From the NCBI GenBank assembly GCA_016218725.1, contig JACRDB010000101.1, positions 1 through 48,771 on the forward strand: a DNA stretch of 48,771 nucleotides. The letters are read 5' to 3'. Position 1 is the stretch's first letter; every line of letters starts with the position of its first letter. Origin of the DNA: Deltaproteobacteria bacterium. Lineage in GTDB: Bacteria > Myxococcota_A > Polyangia > Polyangiales > Ga0077539. Below the pieces are notes generated by a model. The model was given only the letters and a program-made list of their open reading frames with translations. It had not been told where the DNA came from and made no database searches. Positions 32,304 to 41,012 of the stretch are shown piece by piece. Made by a program: the position numbers and the translations under genes.

Positions 32304-33245
32304 ATGTTCAAGTCCATCTCCCTCTTCTCGGGCAACGCCAACGCCCCCCTGGCGGCCAACATCGCCGGGACCCTGGAGGTGCCGCTGGGGCGCTGCAAGG
32401 TCGGGCGCTTCTCGGACGGAGAGATCCAGGTCGAGGTCGGTGAGAACGTCCGCGGGGTGGACGTGTACGTGATCCAGAGCACGTGCACGCCCGTCAACGA
32501 CGCGCTGATGGAGCTGCTCATCCTGGCGGACGCCCTGCGGCGCTCCAGCGCGGCCAGCGTGACGGCGGTGATCCCGTACTTCGGTTACGCCCGCCAGGAC
32601 CGCAAGGTGGCGGGGCGGACCCCCATCACGGCCAAGCTGGTGGCGGACCTGATCGTGACGGCCCACATCGACCGCGTGGTCACCGTGGACCTCCACGCCG
32701 GGCAGATCCAGGGCTTCTTCAACGTGCCCGTGGACAACCTCTACGCCATGCCCGTGCTCCTGGAGCAGGTGCGGCAGGTGGTGGGCACGGACGCGGTGAT
32801 GGTCTCCCCGGACGCCGGCGGCGTCGAGCGCACCCGGGCCTACGCCAAGCGCCTGGACGCCTCGCTGGCCATCATCGACAAGCGCCGGGAGCGCGCCAAC
32901 GTCTCCGAGGTGATGAACATCATCGGCGACGTCCGCGGCAAGGACTGCGTGCTCCTCGACGACATGATCGACACGGCCGGCACGCTCACCAACGCCGCCC
33001 GGGCCCTCCACGAGGCCGGCGCCCGGCGGATCTACGCCGCGGCCACCCACGCGGTGCTCTCGGGGCCCGCGGTGCAGCGCATCGTGGACTCGCCCCTCCA
33101 GGAGGTGATCATCACGGACACCATCCCCCTGCGGGACGAGGCCCGGGGTAACGGGAAGTTCCGCATCGCCTCCGTGGGCCGGCTCCTGGGTGAGGCCATC
33201 AAGCGCATTCACCACAGCGACTCGGTGAGCTCGCTCTTCGTGTAG
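32304..33245 (+). CDS. prs: Ribose-phosphate diphosphokinase (PRPP synthetase)
   Basis: A 313-residue enzyme of the usual length that makes PRPP from ribose 5-phosphate and ATP for purine, pyrimidine, histidine, tryptophan and NAD synthesis. Signatures are 'GRFSDGEIQVEV', 'YFGYARQDRK', 'VDLHAGQIQGFF' and the PRPP-binding loop 'LLDDMIDTAGT' (217-227). Two GGAG Shine-Dalgarno copies (32293-32296 and 32298-32301) precede the ATG; the first is at the better spacing. A palindrome-rich region lies upstream. The dynamin-like gene starts 15 bases after the stop, so the two may be cotranscribed. Confidence 0.97.
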   Translation: MFKSISLFSGNANAPLAANIAGTLEVPLGRCKVGRFSDGEIQVEVGENVRGVDVYVIQSTCTPVNDALMELLILADALRRSSAASVTAVIPYFGYARQDRKVAGRTPITAKLVADLIVTAHIDRVVTVDLHAGQIQGFFNVPVDNLYAMPVLLEQVRQVVGTDAVMVSPDAGGVERTRAYAKRLDASLAIIDKRRERANVSEVMNIIGDVRGKDCVLLDDMIDTAGTLTNAARALHEAGARRIYAAATHAVLSGPAVQRIVDSPLQEVIITDTIPLRDEARGNGKFRIASVGRLLGEAIKRIHHSDSVSSLFV

Positions 33246-33259
33246 TATCAATCGGGCGT

Positions 33260-34942
33260 ATGCAGCCCTCGCAGCCGCCGACCTCGACCCCGCCGGTGCC
33301 CTCCCGGGAGCAGTACCTCCGGGAGCTCGCCGGGGCCATCCAGAAGCTCCTGGAGGACCCCACGCTCCGCCAGAGCCCGCTGGTGAACGAGCTCAAGGCC
33401 GTGGGGCGCCGGGTGGACCAACCCCTCGGAGTTGTGATCTCCGGGGCCGTCGGTGTCGGAAAATCCGCTGTCTTGAACACCATCCTCGGGGCGTACATCG
33501 TCCCCGAGGGCGCGCTCCCCGCGCCGGGGTGTCGGGTGCTCGTCCAGCTCGGGGACGACTGGCGGGTGGAGGCCTCCTGGGCGGGTGGGCAGCGGGCCTC
33601 GCTGGACCCCGAGGAGTACCTCCAGGATACGTCCCTGGCGTCGTTTCTGGACGCCCAGGCGGTGGACATCTGGTCGCCCCACGAGCTCCTCCGGGGGGTG
33701 ACCTTCCTGGACACGCCGGGCTTCTTCTCCGAGGACCCTCGGGACGTGAAGCTCACCGAGGAGAGCGTCCAGGGCGCCGAGGCGCTGGTGTGGGTGACGT
33801 CCGCCCGGGCGCCGCTCGGGCCCGCGGAGGTGGAGGCGCTCCAGCGCCACGCGCGGCACCTCCGGGGACGCTGCGTCTGCGTGGTGACCCGGGTGGGCGA
33901 GCTCCTGGACCCCCGGAGGGAGCTCCCCCCGGCCCTGGAGAGGATCCAGCGCTCCGCGGTGGCGCCGCTCTTCGCCGCGGTGGTGCCGATCGATCCGCGG
34001 AGCACCTCGATGGACGTGGGCGTACCCACGGTGGAGGCGCTCCGACGGGTCTTCGTGCAGCGCCGGGAGGCGCTCAAGGTCCAGGCCGCCCAGGAGCTGT
34101 CCAGGGCGCTCTTCGCGCGGAGGCGCGCGGAGCTGGAGGAGACCTTCTCGGCGCAGCGGGCGCAGGGCTCGCGGGTGGAGGACCTGCGCCGGGCCCTGGA
34201 CCGGGTGGTGACGGACCACGACCAGGCGCTGCGGCGCGCGTGGGAGAGGCTGTCCTCGCAGCTCAAGAAGGCTCAAGGCGGCTTCGTCCAGACCGTGGCC
34301 GCGGAGGCGCGGGAGTGGGTGGAGAACGTCCCCGAGCAGCGCAGGAAGCCCGGCCTCCTGGCGGACGATTACTACGTCGAGTGGACCAAGGTGCGCACCT
34401 TCTACTGGCCCCCGGAGCGGGTGGAGACCGCCGAGAGGCTCCTCAAGGAGAGCGCAAGCAAACCCCTGACGGCCTTCTCCGACGAGTGCGTGGAGGCCGT
34501 GGAGAAGTGCATGGCGCGCTACGGTGAGCTCCTCCGGGGCGCCGCCTCGGGGAACGCCAACGCGGGCCCGCTGGTGGACCTGATCGCCGAGCAGGCCGAG
34601 CTCTACGCGCACGGGGCGGGGCAGACCTGGCGCAAGCTCAACGCGTACTACTGGGGCGGGATGAAGTGCGGCGGCCCCGGGGCCCTCTGCGGCGCGCTCT
34701 TCCTGCACCGCCCGAAGGAGCGGCCGGAGAAGGCCGAGCTGGAGAAGCTCTGCGCCAGGCACCTCCCCCTGGACCAGGTGCTCAAGCTCGGTGCGAAGTA
34801 CCTCGACGAGCAGCGCGACGCGCTCCAGAAGCAGCACACGGCGTGGAGCCAGGCCACGCTCTCGGTGCTGGTGCAGGGAGCGGCCTCCGGGGGCGCCACC
34901 CGGGAGGCCCTCGCCCAGGCCGCGAGGCTCCTCGGGGCGTAG
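33260..34942 (+). CDS. Dynamin-like P-loop GTPase with altered G4 motif
   Basis: A 560-residue protein. It has a full Walker A/G1 'GAVGVGKS' (62-69) and G3 'DTPGF' (151-155). At the G4 site, where (N/T)KxD is expected, it has 'VVTRVGEL' (T210-R-V-G-E), so guanine specificity may be weak. After the G domain the chain is long and helical (about 250-560), with many heptad-like Leu/Ala, as in bacterial dynamin-like and septin-like GTPases that remodel membranes. I see no transmembrane helix. It may be cotranscribed with prs and converges on the leftward Cys-rich lipoprotein gene with a 3-bp gap. Confidence 0.75.
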   Translation: MQPSQPPTSTPPVPSREQYLRELAGAIQKLLEDPTLRQSPLVNELKAVGRRVDQPLGVVISGAVGVGKSAVLNTILGAYIVPEGALPAPGCRVLVQLGDDWRVEASWAGGQRASLDPEEYLQDTSLASFLDAQAVDIWSPHELLRGVTFLDTPGFFSEDPRDVKLTEESVQGAEALVWVTSARAPLGPAEVEALQRHARHLRGRCVCVVTRVGELLDPRRELPPALERIQRSAVAPLFAAVVPIDPRSTSMDVGVPTVEALRRVFVQRREALKVQAAQELSRALFARRRAELEETFSAQRAQGSRVEDLRRALDRVVTDHDQALRRAWERLSSQLKKAQGGFVQTVAAEAREWVENVPEQRRKPGLLADDYYVEWTKVRTFYWPPERVETAERLLKESASKPLTAFSDECVEAVEKCMARYGELLRGAASGNANAGPLVDLIAEQAELYAHGAGQTWRKLNAYYWGGMKCGGPGALCGALFLHRPKERPEKAELEKLCARHLPLDQVLKLGAKYLDEQRDALQKQHTAWSQATLSVLVQGAASGGATREALAQAARLLGA

Positions 34943-34945
34943 GCC

Positions 34946-36961
34946 CTACGGGGCCCGGCGAAGCTCCAGGATGGCGTCGCCGTCGTCGGCGTCGATGGTC
35001 GCGCCCGGGGTGGACACGTAGAGGCTCGTCCCCGAGGTCCCCGTGGCGCGATCAAAGACCAGGTCCGTGACGCCCCCTGGAGCACACGCCAGCACGAGCC
35101 TGGGGTTCGTCCCGTCGGGGTCTACGGCCAGCACCATGCGCCCGACGCCGAAGACGATGACGCTGTCGCCGTCGCGGCGCACGGGGTGGACCCCCAGGGG
35201 CGAAAGGTCCCGCACCGTGGAGCGGGTGCCGTCCCGCCCGAAGCGCAGGAGGAGCGAGCCCGAGGTCGCCAGGAGCCCCCCCGAGGAGCCGTCCTCGGCG
35301 AGGCGGAAGGAGGTCCCGAGGCCGGGGATCCTGCGGGTCTCGGTGCCCGCGGCGTCGAGGAACAGCAGCGCCCCCCGCGCCGGGGACGTGGCCGCGAGGG
35401 AGCCGTCCGCCCGCCCGAGGAGGCCCTGGACCCCGGAGTCCGTGCAGCTCCCTCCCCCGCCGATGGCGCCCACGTCCGAGAGGGTGCTCACGACGCCCGC
35501 CGCGGTGATGCGCAGGAGCACGTTCGCGCCGACGTTCCAGAGCAGCAGGTCCCCGGCGGTGCTCCGGGCGAGCTGCTGCACGGTGCAGGTGGACAGTCCC
35601 GGCGGCGCCGCGAGGGTGCTCACGGCCCCGTCGGGGGAGATCCGAAGCACCCGGTCGCCGCTGGGTCCGTTGCCGTAGGGGTCCTGGGCCCAAAGGGTGC
35701 CGGCCCCGTCGCCCACGAGGCTCCCTACTCCACGGAAGGCGCTGGAGGTCGCATGCACCCTCACCGACGCGAAGGGCGAGCGGGGCCCGAGGACCGCCGC
35801 GGGGCCTCGGCACCCGGAGCCGTCGCTGTCCACGCACAGCCCGAGGCGGCACTCCATGGACGCGCAGTCGCCGTCGACCGCACACCGCCGGCCGAGCTCG
35901 CAGCGCGCGCATGCGCCGCTGCCGCCGCAGTCTACGTCGGTCTCGGCGCCGTTCTGGCGCCGGTCGTCGCAGCGCGGGGCCTGGCAGGCTCCGCCCGCGC
36001 ACACCCCGCTCGGGCACGCCACGGCGCAGCGCCCGCAGTGGGCCGCGCTCTCCGCGAGGGCGGTCTCGCAGCCGTTGGACGCGTCCCCGTCGCAGTCCCC
36101 GAGGCCCATGGCGCAAGCGTAGACGCAGGCCCCGTCGGCGCAGCGGGCCTCGGAGCCAGGCCTCGGGGGGCACGCGCGGCCACAGGCCCCGCAGTGGGCG
36201 GCGGTGGTCCGCAGGTCCGCCTCGCAGCCGGGGGCCGGCCCGCAGTCCCCGAAGTTGTCGTCGCAGCGCGCGGCGCAGGCCCCCGCGGCGCACACCGGCG
36301 TGGCGTGGGGGGCGGCCTCGCACCGGCGCCCGCACGCCCCGCAGTGCGAGGTGTCCCGCTGGGTGTCCACGCAGGCGCGGTCACAGCAGCTCTGGGCGGC
36401 GCCGCAGCCGCGGTCGGGCTCGCAACCCGGCGCGCAGGCCCCCGCGGTGCACAGCATCCCGAGGGGGCAGTCCGCCGCCGAGAGGCACGCCACGCACAGG
36501 TGCCGCGCGGTGTCGCAGCGCAGCCGGGCCATCCCCGTGGCACAGCCCTCGTCCGAGCGGCAGCCCGGCGCGCAGGTGCGGGTCGCCGCGTCGCAGTGCT
36601 CCGCCGCGGGGCAGGTGTCCCTGGCCACCGTGCAGCGCACGCAGCGGCCCTCGGCCACGTCGCACACGGGCCGCCCCGGCGTGGACGCGCAGTCGCCGTC
36701 GCCCGCGCAGCGCCCGGAGGCGTCTGCCGTGGGCGCATCGGGTGCGTCGCCGGGGGTGGCCTCGGGGGCCGCGTCCGGCCCGGAGGTCTCCGCGGGCGTG
36801 TCCTGCGTGGTGTCGGCGAGGGCGTCCGCGGGTGCGTCCATCGCCCGATCGGCGCCCGCGGCGTCGACGCCTCCATCGGTCGGGGGCCCCTGGACCCCGT
36901 CCGAGGCGCTACATGCAGAGAGGAGCGCCACCGCCCAGGCGATTGTTCGAGGTCTGGTCAT
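34946..36961 (-). CDS. Cys-rich lipoprotein with C-terminal propeller-like region
   Basis: A 671-residue lipoprotein (lipobox L-S-A-C, Cys17). An Asp/Ala/Thr-rich linker (20-85) is followed by about 300 residues of Cys-rich modules of the type 'SHCGACGRRC', 'AHCGACGRACPP' and 'GDCDGDASNGCE'. From about 415 onward repeated 'G-x-L-x-A' strands suggest a six- or seven-blade propeller. The modules match those of the neighbouring divergent lipoprotein at 37113 and of the two at the left end. I infer a surface binding or structural role. The ATG at 36961 gives the signal peptide. Confidence 0.83.
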   Translation of the reverse strand: MTRPRTIAWAVALLSACSASDGVQGPPTDGGVDAAGADRAMDAPADALADTTQDTPAETSGPDAAPEATPGDAPDAPTADASGRCAGDGDCASTPGRPVCDVAEGRCVRCTVARDTCPAAEHCDAATRTCAPGCRSDEGCATGMARLRCDTARHLCVACLSAADCPLGMLCTAGACAPGCEPDRGCGAAQSCCDRACVDTQRDTSHCGACGRRCEAAPHATPVCAAGACAARCDDNFGDCGPAPGCEADLRTTAAHCGACGRACPPRPGSEARCADGACVYACAMGLGDCDGDASNGCETALAESAAHCGRCAVACPSGVCAGGACQAPRCDDRRQNGAETDVDCGGSGACARCELGRRCAVDGDCASMECRLGLCVDSDGSGCRGPAAVLGPRSPFASVRVHATSSAFRGVGSLVGDGAGTLWAQDPYGNGPSGDRVLRISPDGAVSTLAAPPGLSTCTVQQLARSTAGDLLLWNVGANVLLRITAAGVVSTLSDVGAIGGGGSCTDSGVQGLLGRADGSLAATSPARGALLFLDAAGTETRRIPGLGTSFRLAEDGSSGGLLATSGSLLLRFGRDGTRSTVRDLSPLGVHPVRRDGDSVIVFGVGRMVLAVDPDGTNPRLVLACAPGGVTDLVFDRATGTSGTSLYVSTPGATIDADDGDAILELRRAP

Positions 36962-37112
36962 CGCCCTCGCAGGGTACCAGCGTCGAGGCGCTGATCGATG
37001 ACAGGAATCGCGTGTCGGTTGATTGCATCGCACCGGGCCCGAGGGTGTACGCTCGAAGGCCGAGCGCCGCGCGGGGCGGCGCCGCCACACGATTCTCTTG
37101 GAGGCAATAGCG
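36962..37112. promoter_or_regulatory. Divergent promoter region of two Cys-rich lipoproteins
   Basis: This 151-bp gap feeds two related lipoprotein genes. Before the rightward gene I see a hairpin (GCTCG at 37051-37055 with CGAGC at 37061-37065), a perfect 12-bp palindrome at 37075-37086 and a GGAGG Shine-Dalgarno at 37100-37104, eight bases from the ATG. A -35-like TTGATT lies at 37019-37024, with no convincing -10. In DNA this rich in G and C, short palindromes also arise by chance. Confidence 0.3.
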
Positions 37113-39590
37113 ATGATCCATCACCGGAGGCAAAGGTCGGAGGCCTCGTGGGCCACCCTGGGAGGCGTCGGAGTGGTCGCCCTCCTGGTCCTGGGCGTAG
37201 GGTGCGGCGGGGACCCCGCACCCTCCACGGACGCCGCGGGGGAGGTCTCCAGCGAGACTGGAGCGGACACCGGCGACCTGGACACCGGCGTGGTGGACAC
37301 GGGGCTCGGGGACTCCTCCCGGCCGGACACGGCCACGCAGGACACAACCGTGAGGGACACGGGCTCCGCGGACAGCGGTCCCCCGGCGGACACCGCCGTC
37401 GAGGACGCCCCTGCGGACACCGGCTCCACTGGGGACACGGGCGGAGCGGGAGACAGCGTCGCGCCCGACGGGCCGGAGCCCGACGGGGCTCCCTCGGACA
37501 CGCCGGAGATGGACACCCCGGGAATGGACAGCGCCCCCGCGGACACGGGCTCCATGGACGCGCCTCCGCCGCCGGACGGGCCGCCGGCGTGCGTGGCGCC
37601 GCAGGTGCTGTGCGGGGCGGACTGCGTGACCCTGAGCAGCGACCCGACCCACTGCGGGGACTGCCGGACCGCGTGCGCCGCGGGCCAGGTGTGCAGCGCC
37701 GGGGTGTGCACCACCGCGTGCGCGATGGGGCTCATGGCCTGCGGCTCGGCCTGCGTGGACCCGCGCTCCGACGGGGACCACTGCGGCCGGTGTGGCAACG
37801 CGTGCGGCGGGGGCACCACCTGCGTGGCGGGCATGTGCGCCTGCCCGTCGGGGCAGACGGCGTGCGCCGGGCGCTGCGTGGACCTCCGCGCGGACGGCGC
37901 CAACTGCGGGGCCTGCGGCAACGCCTGCCCCGCGGGCCAGAGCTGCGCGGGAGGGGCCTGCGTGGCCGCGTGCCCGACGGGCACCACGGCATGCTCCGGG
38001 GCCTGCGTGAACACCACCACGGACGGAGCCCACTGCGGCGGCTGCGGGCGGGCCTGCGCCGGGGGCACCACCTGCGTCGGGGGCGCGTGCATGTGCCCCA
38101 TGGGGCAGACGGCGTGCGCCGGGGCCTGCGTGAACACCGCCTCGGACAACGCCAACTGCGGCGCCTGCGGCCGCGCCTGCGGGGTGATGCAGGCCTGCGC
38201 CGCGGGGACCTGCGTGGCCACGTGCCCGGCGGGAACCACCAGCTGCTCCGGGGCCTGCGTGAACACCACCACGGACCCGGCCAACTGCGGGGGCTGCGGC
38301 GTGCGGTGCACGGGCGGGGCCGTGTGCGCCATGGGCGCCTGCGGCTGCCCCACGGGCACCACCAACTGCTCCGGGGCCTGCGTGAACACCACCACGGACC
38401 CGTCCAACTGCGGCACCTGCGGCACCGTCTGCCGCAGCGGCACCGTGTGCATGGCGGGCGCCTGCGTCGTGGTCTGCGCCGGCTCCACCACCAACTGCTC
38501 CGGGGCCTGCGTGGACACCGCCACGGACAACGCCAACTGCGGCGCCTGCGGCCGCGCCTGCGCCGGGGGCACCCGCTGCACCGCGGGGGTCTGCACCTGC
38601 CCCGGCGGCCAGAGCCTCTGCGGCGGGACCTGCGTGGACACCTCCTCCAGCGCCCTCAACTGCGGCCGCTGCGGGAACCTCTGCGGCGGCGGCACCGTGT
38701 GCTCCTCCGGGGCCTGCGCCTGCCCCGCCGGGAGGGCCCTGTGCTTCGGGTTCTGCACGGACCTTTCCGTCAGCCGCACAAGCTGCGGCCGCTGCGGGAA
38801 CACCTGCCCCGGCGGGCAGGTGTGCAACGCGGGGGTATGCTCGCTCATGTGCCCGGGCACCGCCACCAACTGCGGCGGGGCATGCATCGACACAAACACC
38901 TCGAACACGAACTGCGGCGGCTGCGGGCGGGTGTGCCCGTCCACCTCCACGTGTATGGGCGGGCGCTGCGTCTGCCCCGGCACGCAGACCCTGTGCTCCG
39001 GGGTCTGCGTGGACACCGCCGTCAGCAATTTCAACTGCGGGGCCTGCGGCACCCGGTGCCTCGGGGGGACCTTCTGCAGCGCCGGGCGCTGCGTCTGCCC
39101 CACCGGCCAGATGCTCTGCGGGGACGTGTGCATCAACACGTCCGTGAGCAACACCAACTGCGGCCGCTGCGGGAACACCTGCGCCGGCGGCACCTTCTGC
39201 CTCGACGGGGCCTGCACCTGTCCCAGGGGCTTCACCGTGTGCTCCGGCCGCTGCACCCTCACCACCATCGACGGGAACAACTGCGGCCGCTGCGGGAACA
39301 CCTGCGCGGGCGGGACCGTGTGCAACTCCGGCACCTGCGGCTGCCGGTCCTCGGAGCTGCTGTGTGACGGGCGCTGCATCGACCCGCAGCGCAACGGCGG
39401 GAACTGCGGGGCCTGCGGAACCGTATGCAGCGGCGGGCGCTACTGCCTGGCCGGGACCTGCACCTGCCCGTCGGGGCAGACCTTCTGCTCGGGCTCGTGC
39501 GTAGACACGGACATCAACCCCGCCCACTGCGGCGCCTGCGGCACGCGGTGCATGCCCGGCACCCGCTGCGTCTCCGGCACCTGCCGGTGA
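37113..39590 (+). CDS. Lipoprotein with sixteen eight-cysteine repeats
   Basis: An 825-residue lipoprotein with lipobox G-V-G-C (Cys31). Residues about 34-155 are an Asp/Thr/Gly/Pro-rich linker. The rest is sixteen tandem repeats of 38-43 residues, each with eight cysteines, of the general form P-x-G-x-T-x-C-x-G-x-C-V-x-T then N-C-G-x-C-G-x-x-C and C-x-x-G-x-C-x-C. Such Cys-knot-like modules recall the Stig1-type and MopE-like repeats found in myxobacterial proteins. A disulfide-stapled rod on the cell surface is likely. Start and Shine-Dalgarno (37100-37104) agree. No catalytic domain is present. Confidence 0.9.
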   Translation: MIHHRRQRSEASWATLGGVGVVALLVLGVGCGGDPAPSTDAAGEVSSETGADTGDLDTGVVDTGLGDSSRPDTATQDTTVRDTGSADSGPPADTAVEDAPADTGSTGDTGGAGDSVAPDGPEPDGAPSDTPEMDTPGMDSAPADTGSMDAPPPPDGPPACVAPQVLCGADCVTLSSDPTHCGDCRTACAAGQVCSAGVCTTACAMGLMACGSACVDPRSDGDHCGRCGNACGGGTTCVAGMCACPSGQTACAGRCVDLRADGANCGACGNACPAGQSCAGGACVAACPTGTTACSGACVNTTTDGAHCGGCGRACAGGTTCVGGACMCPMGQTACAGACVNTASDNANCGACGRACGVMQACAAGTCVATCPAGTTSCSGACVNTTTDPANCGGCGVRCTGGAVCAMGACGCPTGTTNCSGACVNTTTDPSNCGTCGTVCRSGTVCMAGACVVVCAGSTTNCSGACVDTATDNANCGACGRACAGGTRCTAGVCTCPGGQSLCGGTCVDTSSSALNCGRCGNLCGGGTVCSSGACACPAGRALCFGFCTDLSVSRTSCGRCGNTCPGGQVCNAGVCSLMCPGTATNCGGACIDTNTSNTNCGGCGRVCPSTSTCMGGRCVCPGTQTLCSGVCVDTAVSNFNCGACGTRCLGGTFCSAGRCVCPTGQMLCGDVCINTSVSNTNCGRCGNTCAGGTFCLDGACTCPRGFTVCSGRCTLTTIDGNNCGRCGNTCAGGTVCNSGTCGCRSSELLCDGRCIDPQRNGGNCGACGTVCSGGRYCLAGTCTCPSGQTFCSGSCVDTDINPAHCGACGTRCMPGTRCVSGTCR
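37596..39590 (+). repeat. DNA repeats of about 120 bp coding Cys modules
   Basis: The sixteen protein repeats are reflected in DNA with units of about 114-129 bp. A stretch of about 32 bp beginning TGCTCCGGGGCCTGCGTGAA recurs at 37992, 38244 and 38367; the last two are 123 bp apart, exactly 41 codons, and the first is two units away. Near-identical copies suggest recent duplication or gene conversion and could recombine. Confidence 0.85.
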
Positions 39591-39592
39591 CT

Positions 39593-40882
39593 CTAAGGGC
39601 CCCGTCGGGGCCTCCTCCGGCGACGTAGAATAAACGCCACGGCGAGCGCCGGGGGCCCCCTCCCGGCCCCCGCCCCGCAGCCGCAGTCCGACGGCGGTCG
39701 CGGCGGGGCCGGCGGCCCGGCGTCCGTCACGGCGGCGTCCTGCGGGGTCGCCGCGAAGAGCCTCTGGAGGCCCGCCCAGCGCGCGTCGCACAAGGCCCCG
39801 ACGGGCGTCGAGGCCGCGCAGCGCGGGGGGCCCGTCACCTGGTCGTAGCGCACCAGCACCGAGGCGCTGGCCTCGCCGTCCACCCAGCGGTGCAGGAGCG
39901 CCCCCCTCGGGCGGAACGCGTCGCAGACGTAGAGCGCGCCGGCGTGCCACCGGAGGCACTGCACCGGGAGAGGCGCCACGCGGCGGAAGCCCACGCCGTC
40001 GTCGTCGGAGCGCAAGAGGCCGTCGCGGGCGTCGGGCCCGCCCACCCACAGGCGCCCGTCGCCCGCGAGGGCGAAGCCCCTCATGGGCCCGTGGGTGCGC
40101 ACCAGCTCCCGGAAGCTCTCGCCCCCGTCCGTGGACCGTAGGAGCGCCGTGGCGAGGGGCCCGCCGCCGTCCGCGGTGCCCTCGGCGAGCACCGCCCGGG
40201 CGTACACCACCGCCGGGCGCGAGGGGTCCACCCCCGCCAGGAAGAGCTGCGCCGCGCCCCCGAAGCGCGCCGCGGTGCGCGCCCAGCGCTGGCCGCCGTC
40301 CTCGCTCCGCCAGACGCCCAGCGAGCCCGCTTCGTCGGTGCCCGCGGCGTACACCCGGTCGGGCTCCGAGGGGGCTACGTCCACCGTGTCAAAGCGCACC
40401 CCGGGGAACACCTGCGGCCCGGGGACAAAGCGCTCCCCTCCGTCGTCCGAGCGCGCCACCCTCGCCGAGGGCATCGCGTCCCGCGTCAGGAGCGACGCGT
40501 ACACCCTCCTCCCGGAGCCGTCCTGGGTGAGGTCCACCACGCCATACCCGTCCAGCTCGGGGCGGCGCCTCGGGGCGCAGCGCCCGGTGGTCCCTAGGAG
40601 CCCCGTGGGCACCCCCACCAGCACTCCTCCCTCGGCCCCAAGGCCCAGCGGAGGGTCGTACCCATCGGGGTATTCAAACACGTCTTCACACAGGAACTGG
40701 AAGCTCCGCCCTCCGTCGTCGCTCACCACCAGGCCAAAGGTCGCCCTCACCACCAGGGTCAGGGCGCTCCTCCCGGGCCCCACCAGCACCTGCTGGGCCG
40801 ACGGAAAGCGCCCGTTGGCCTCCGCCCCCGCCGGGAGCAGCCCGACCATACACCATAACCACCACGATGGCCTCACGCTCAC
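39593..40882 (-). CDS. Asp-box propeller protein with MYXO-CTERM anchor
   Basis: A 429-residue secreted protein with five Asp-box/BNR motifs ('SDDGGRSFQF', 'SDDGGERFVP', 'SEDGGQRWAR', 'STDGGESFRE', 'SDDDGVGFRR'), typical of sialidase- and VPS10-type propellers. The last 32 residues form a MYXO-CTERM-like signal: C-G-C at 400-402, a hydrophobic segment and a five-Arg run. This tripartite signal is known to sort myxobacterial proteins to the surface through a rhombosortase-like protease. The GTG at 40882 is the likely start; an ATG at 40849 is the alternative, but it would cut into the signal peptide. It converges on the Cys-repeat gene with a 2-bp gap. Confidence 0.85.
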   Translation of the reverse strand: MSVRPSWWLWCMVGLLPAGAEANGRFPSAQQVLVGPGRSALTLVVRATFGLVVSDDGGRSFQFLCEDVFEYPDGYDPPLGLGAEGGVLVGVPTGLLGTTGRCAPRRRPELDGYGVVDLTQDGSGRRVYASLLTRDAMPSARVARSDDGGERFVPGPQVFPGVRFDTVDVAPSEPDRVYAAGTDEAGSLGVWRSEDGGQRWARTAARFGGAAQLFLAGVDPSRPAVVYARAVLAEGTADGGGPLATALLRSTDGGESFRELVRTHGPMRGFALAGDGRLWVGGPDARDGLLRSDDDGVGFRRVAPLPVQCLRWHAGALYVCDAFRPRGALLHRWVDGEASASVLVRYDQVTGPPRCAASTPVGALCDARWAGLQRLFAATPQDAAVTDAGPPAPPRPPSDCGCGAGAGRGPPALAVAFILRRRRRPRRGP

Positions 40883-41012
40883 CCTGGACAGTGTAGCGCA
40901 CCGAGGTGTCTACCTTTTGCTTACATCGACACCGCTCCTCCCTTGCCCTACGCTCCACCGCGACGCGTCGCGTCGCAAAGCTGGACGGTGGGCTCGCAAC
41001 GGAGTACCCATC
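40883..41012. promoter_or_regulatory. Divergent control region with 12-bp palindrome
   Basis: The region serves the four-gene operon (rightward) and the Asp-box gene (leftward). A perfect 12-bp palindrome, GCGACGCGTCGC, lies at 40960-40971, about 42 bp before the ATG. A second inverted repeat (40905-40910 with 40928-40933, 17-bp spacer) flanks an AT-richer stretch, 'TACCTTTTGCTTACAT', that could hold a promoter core. A GGAG Shine-Dalgarno at 41001-41004 precedes the ATG by eight bases. The regulator is unknown. Confidence 0.45.

Noticed and set aside
37596..39590. CRISPR-like array
   Set aside because: The regular spacing comes from coding repeats that keep the reading frame, and units vary; there is no leader and there are no cas genes.
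36909..40049. 1046-residue open frame on the minus strand
   Set aside because: It is opposite the sixteen-repeat lipoprotein; the Ala/Gly-rich text follows from the DNA repeats.
40083..41012. Upstream extension of the SBP-VWA gene
   Set aside because: The extension is antisense to the Asp-box gene and has no signal. The lipobox from the ATG at 41013 is decisive.
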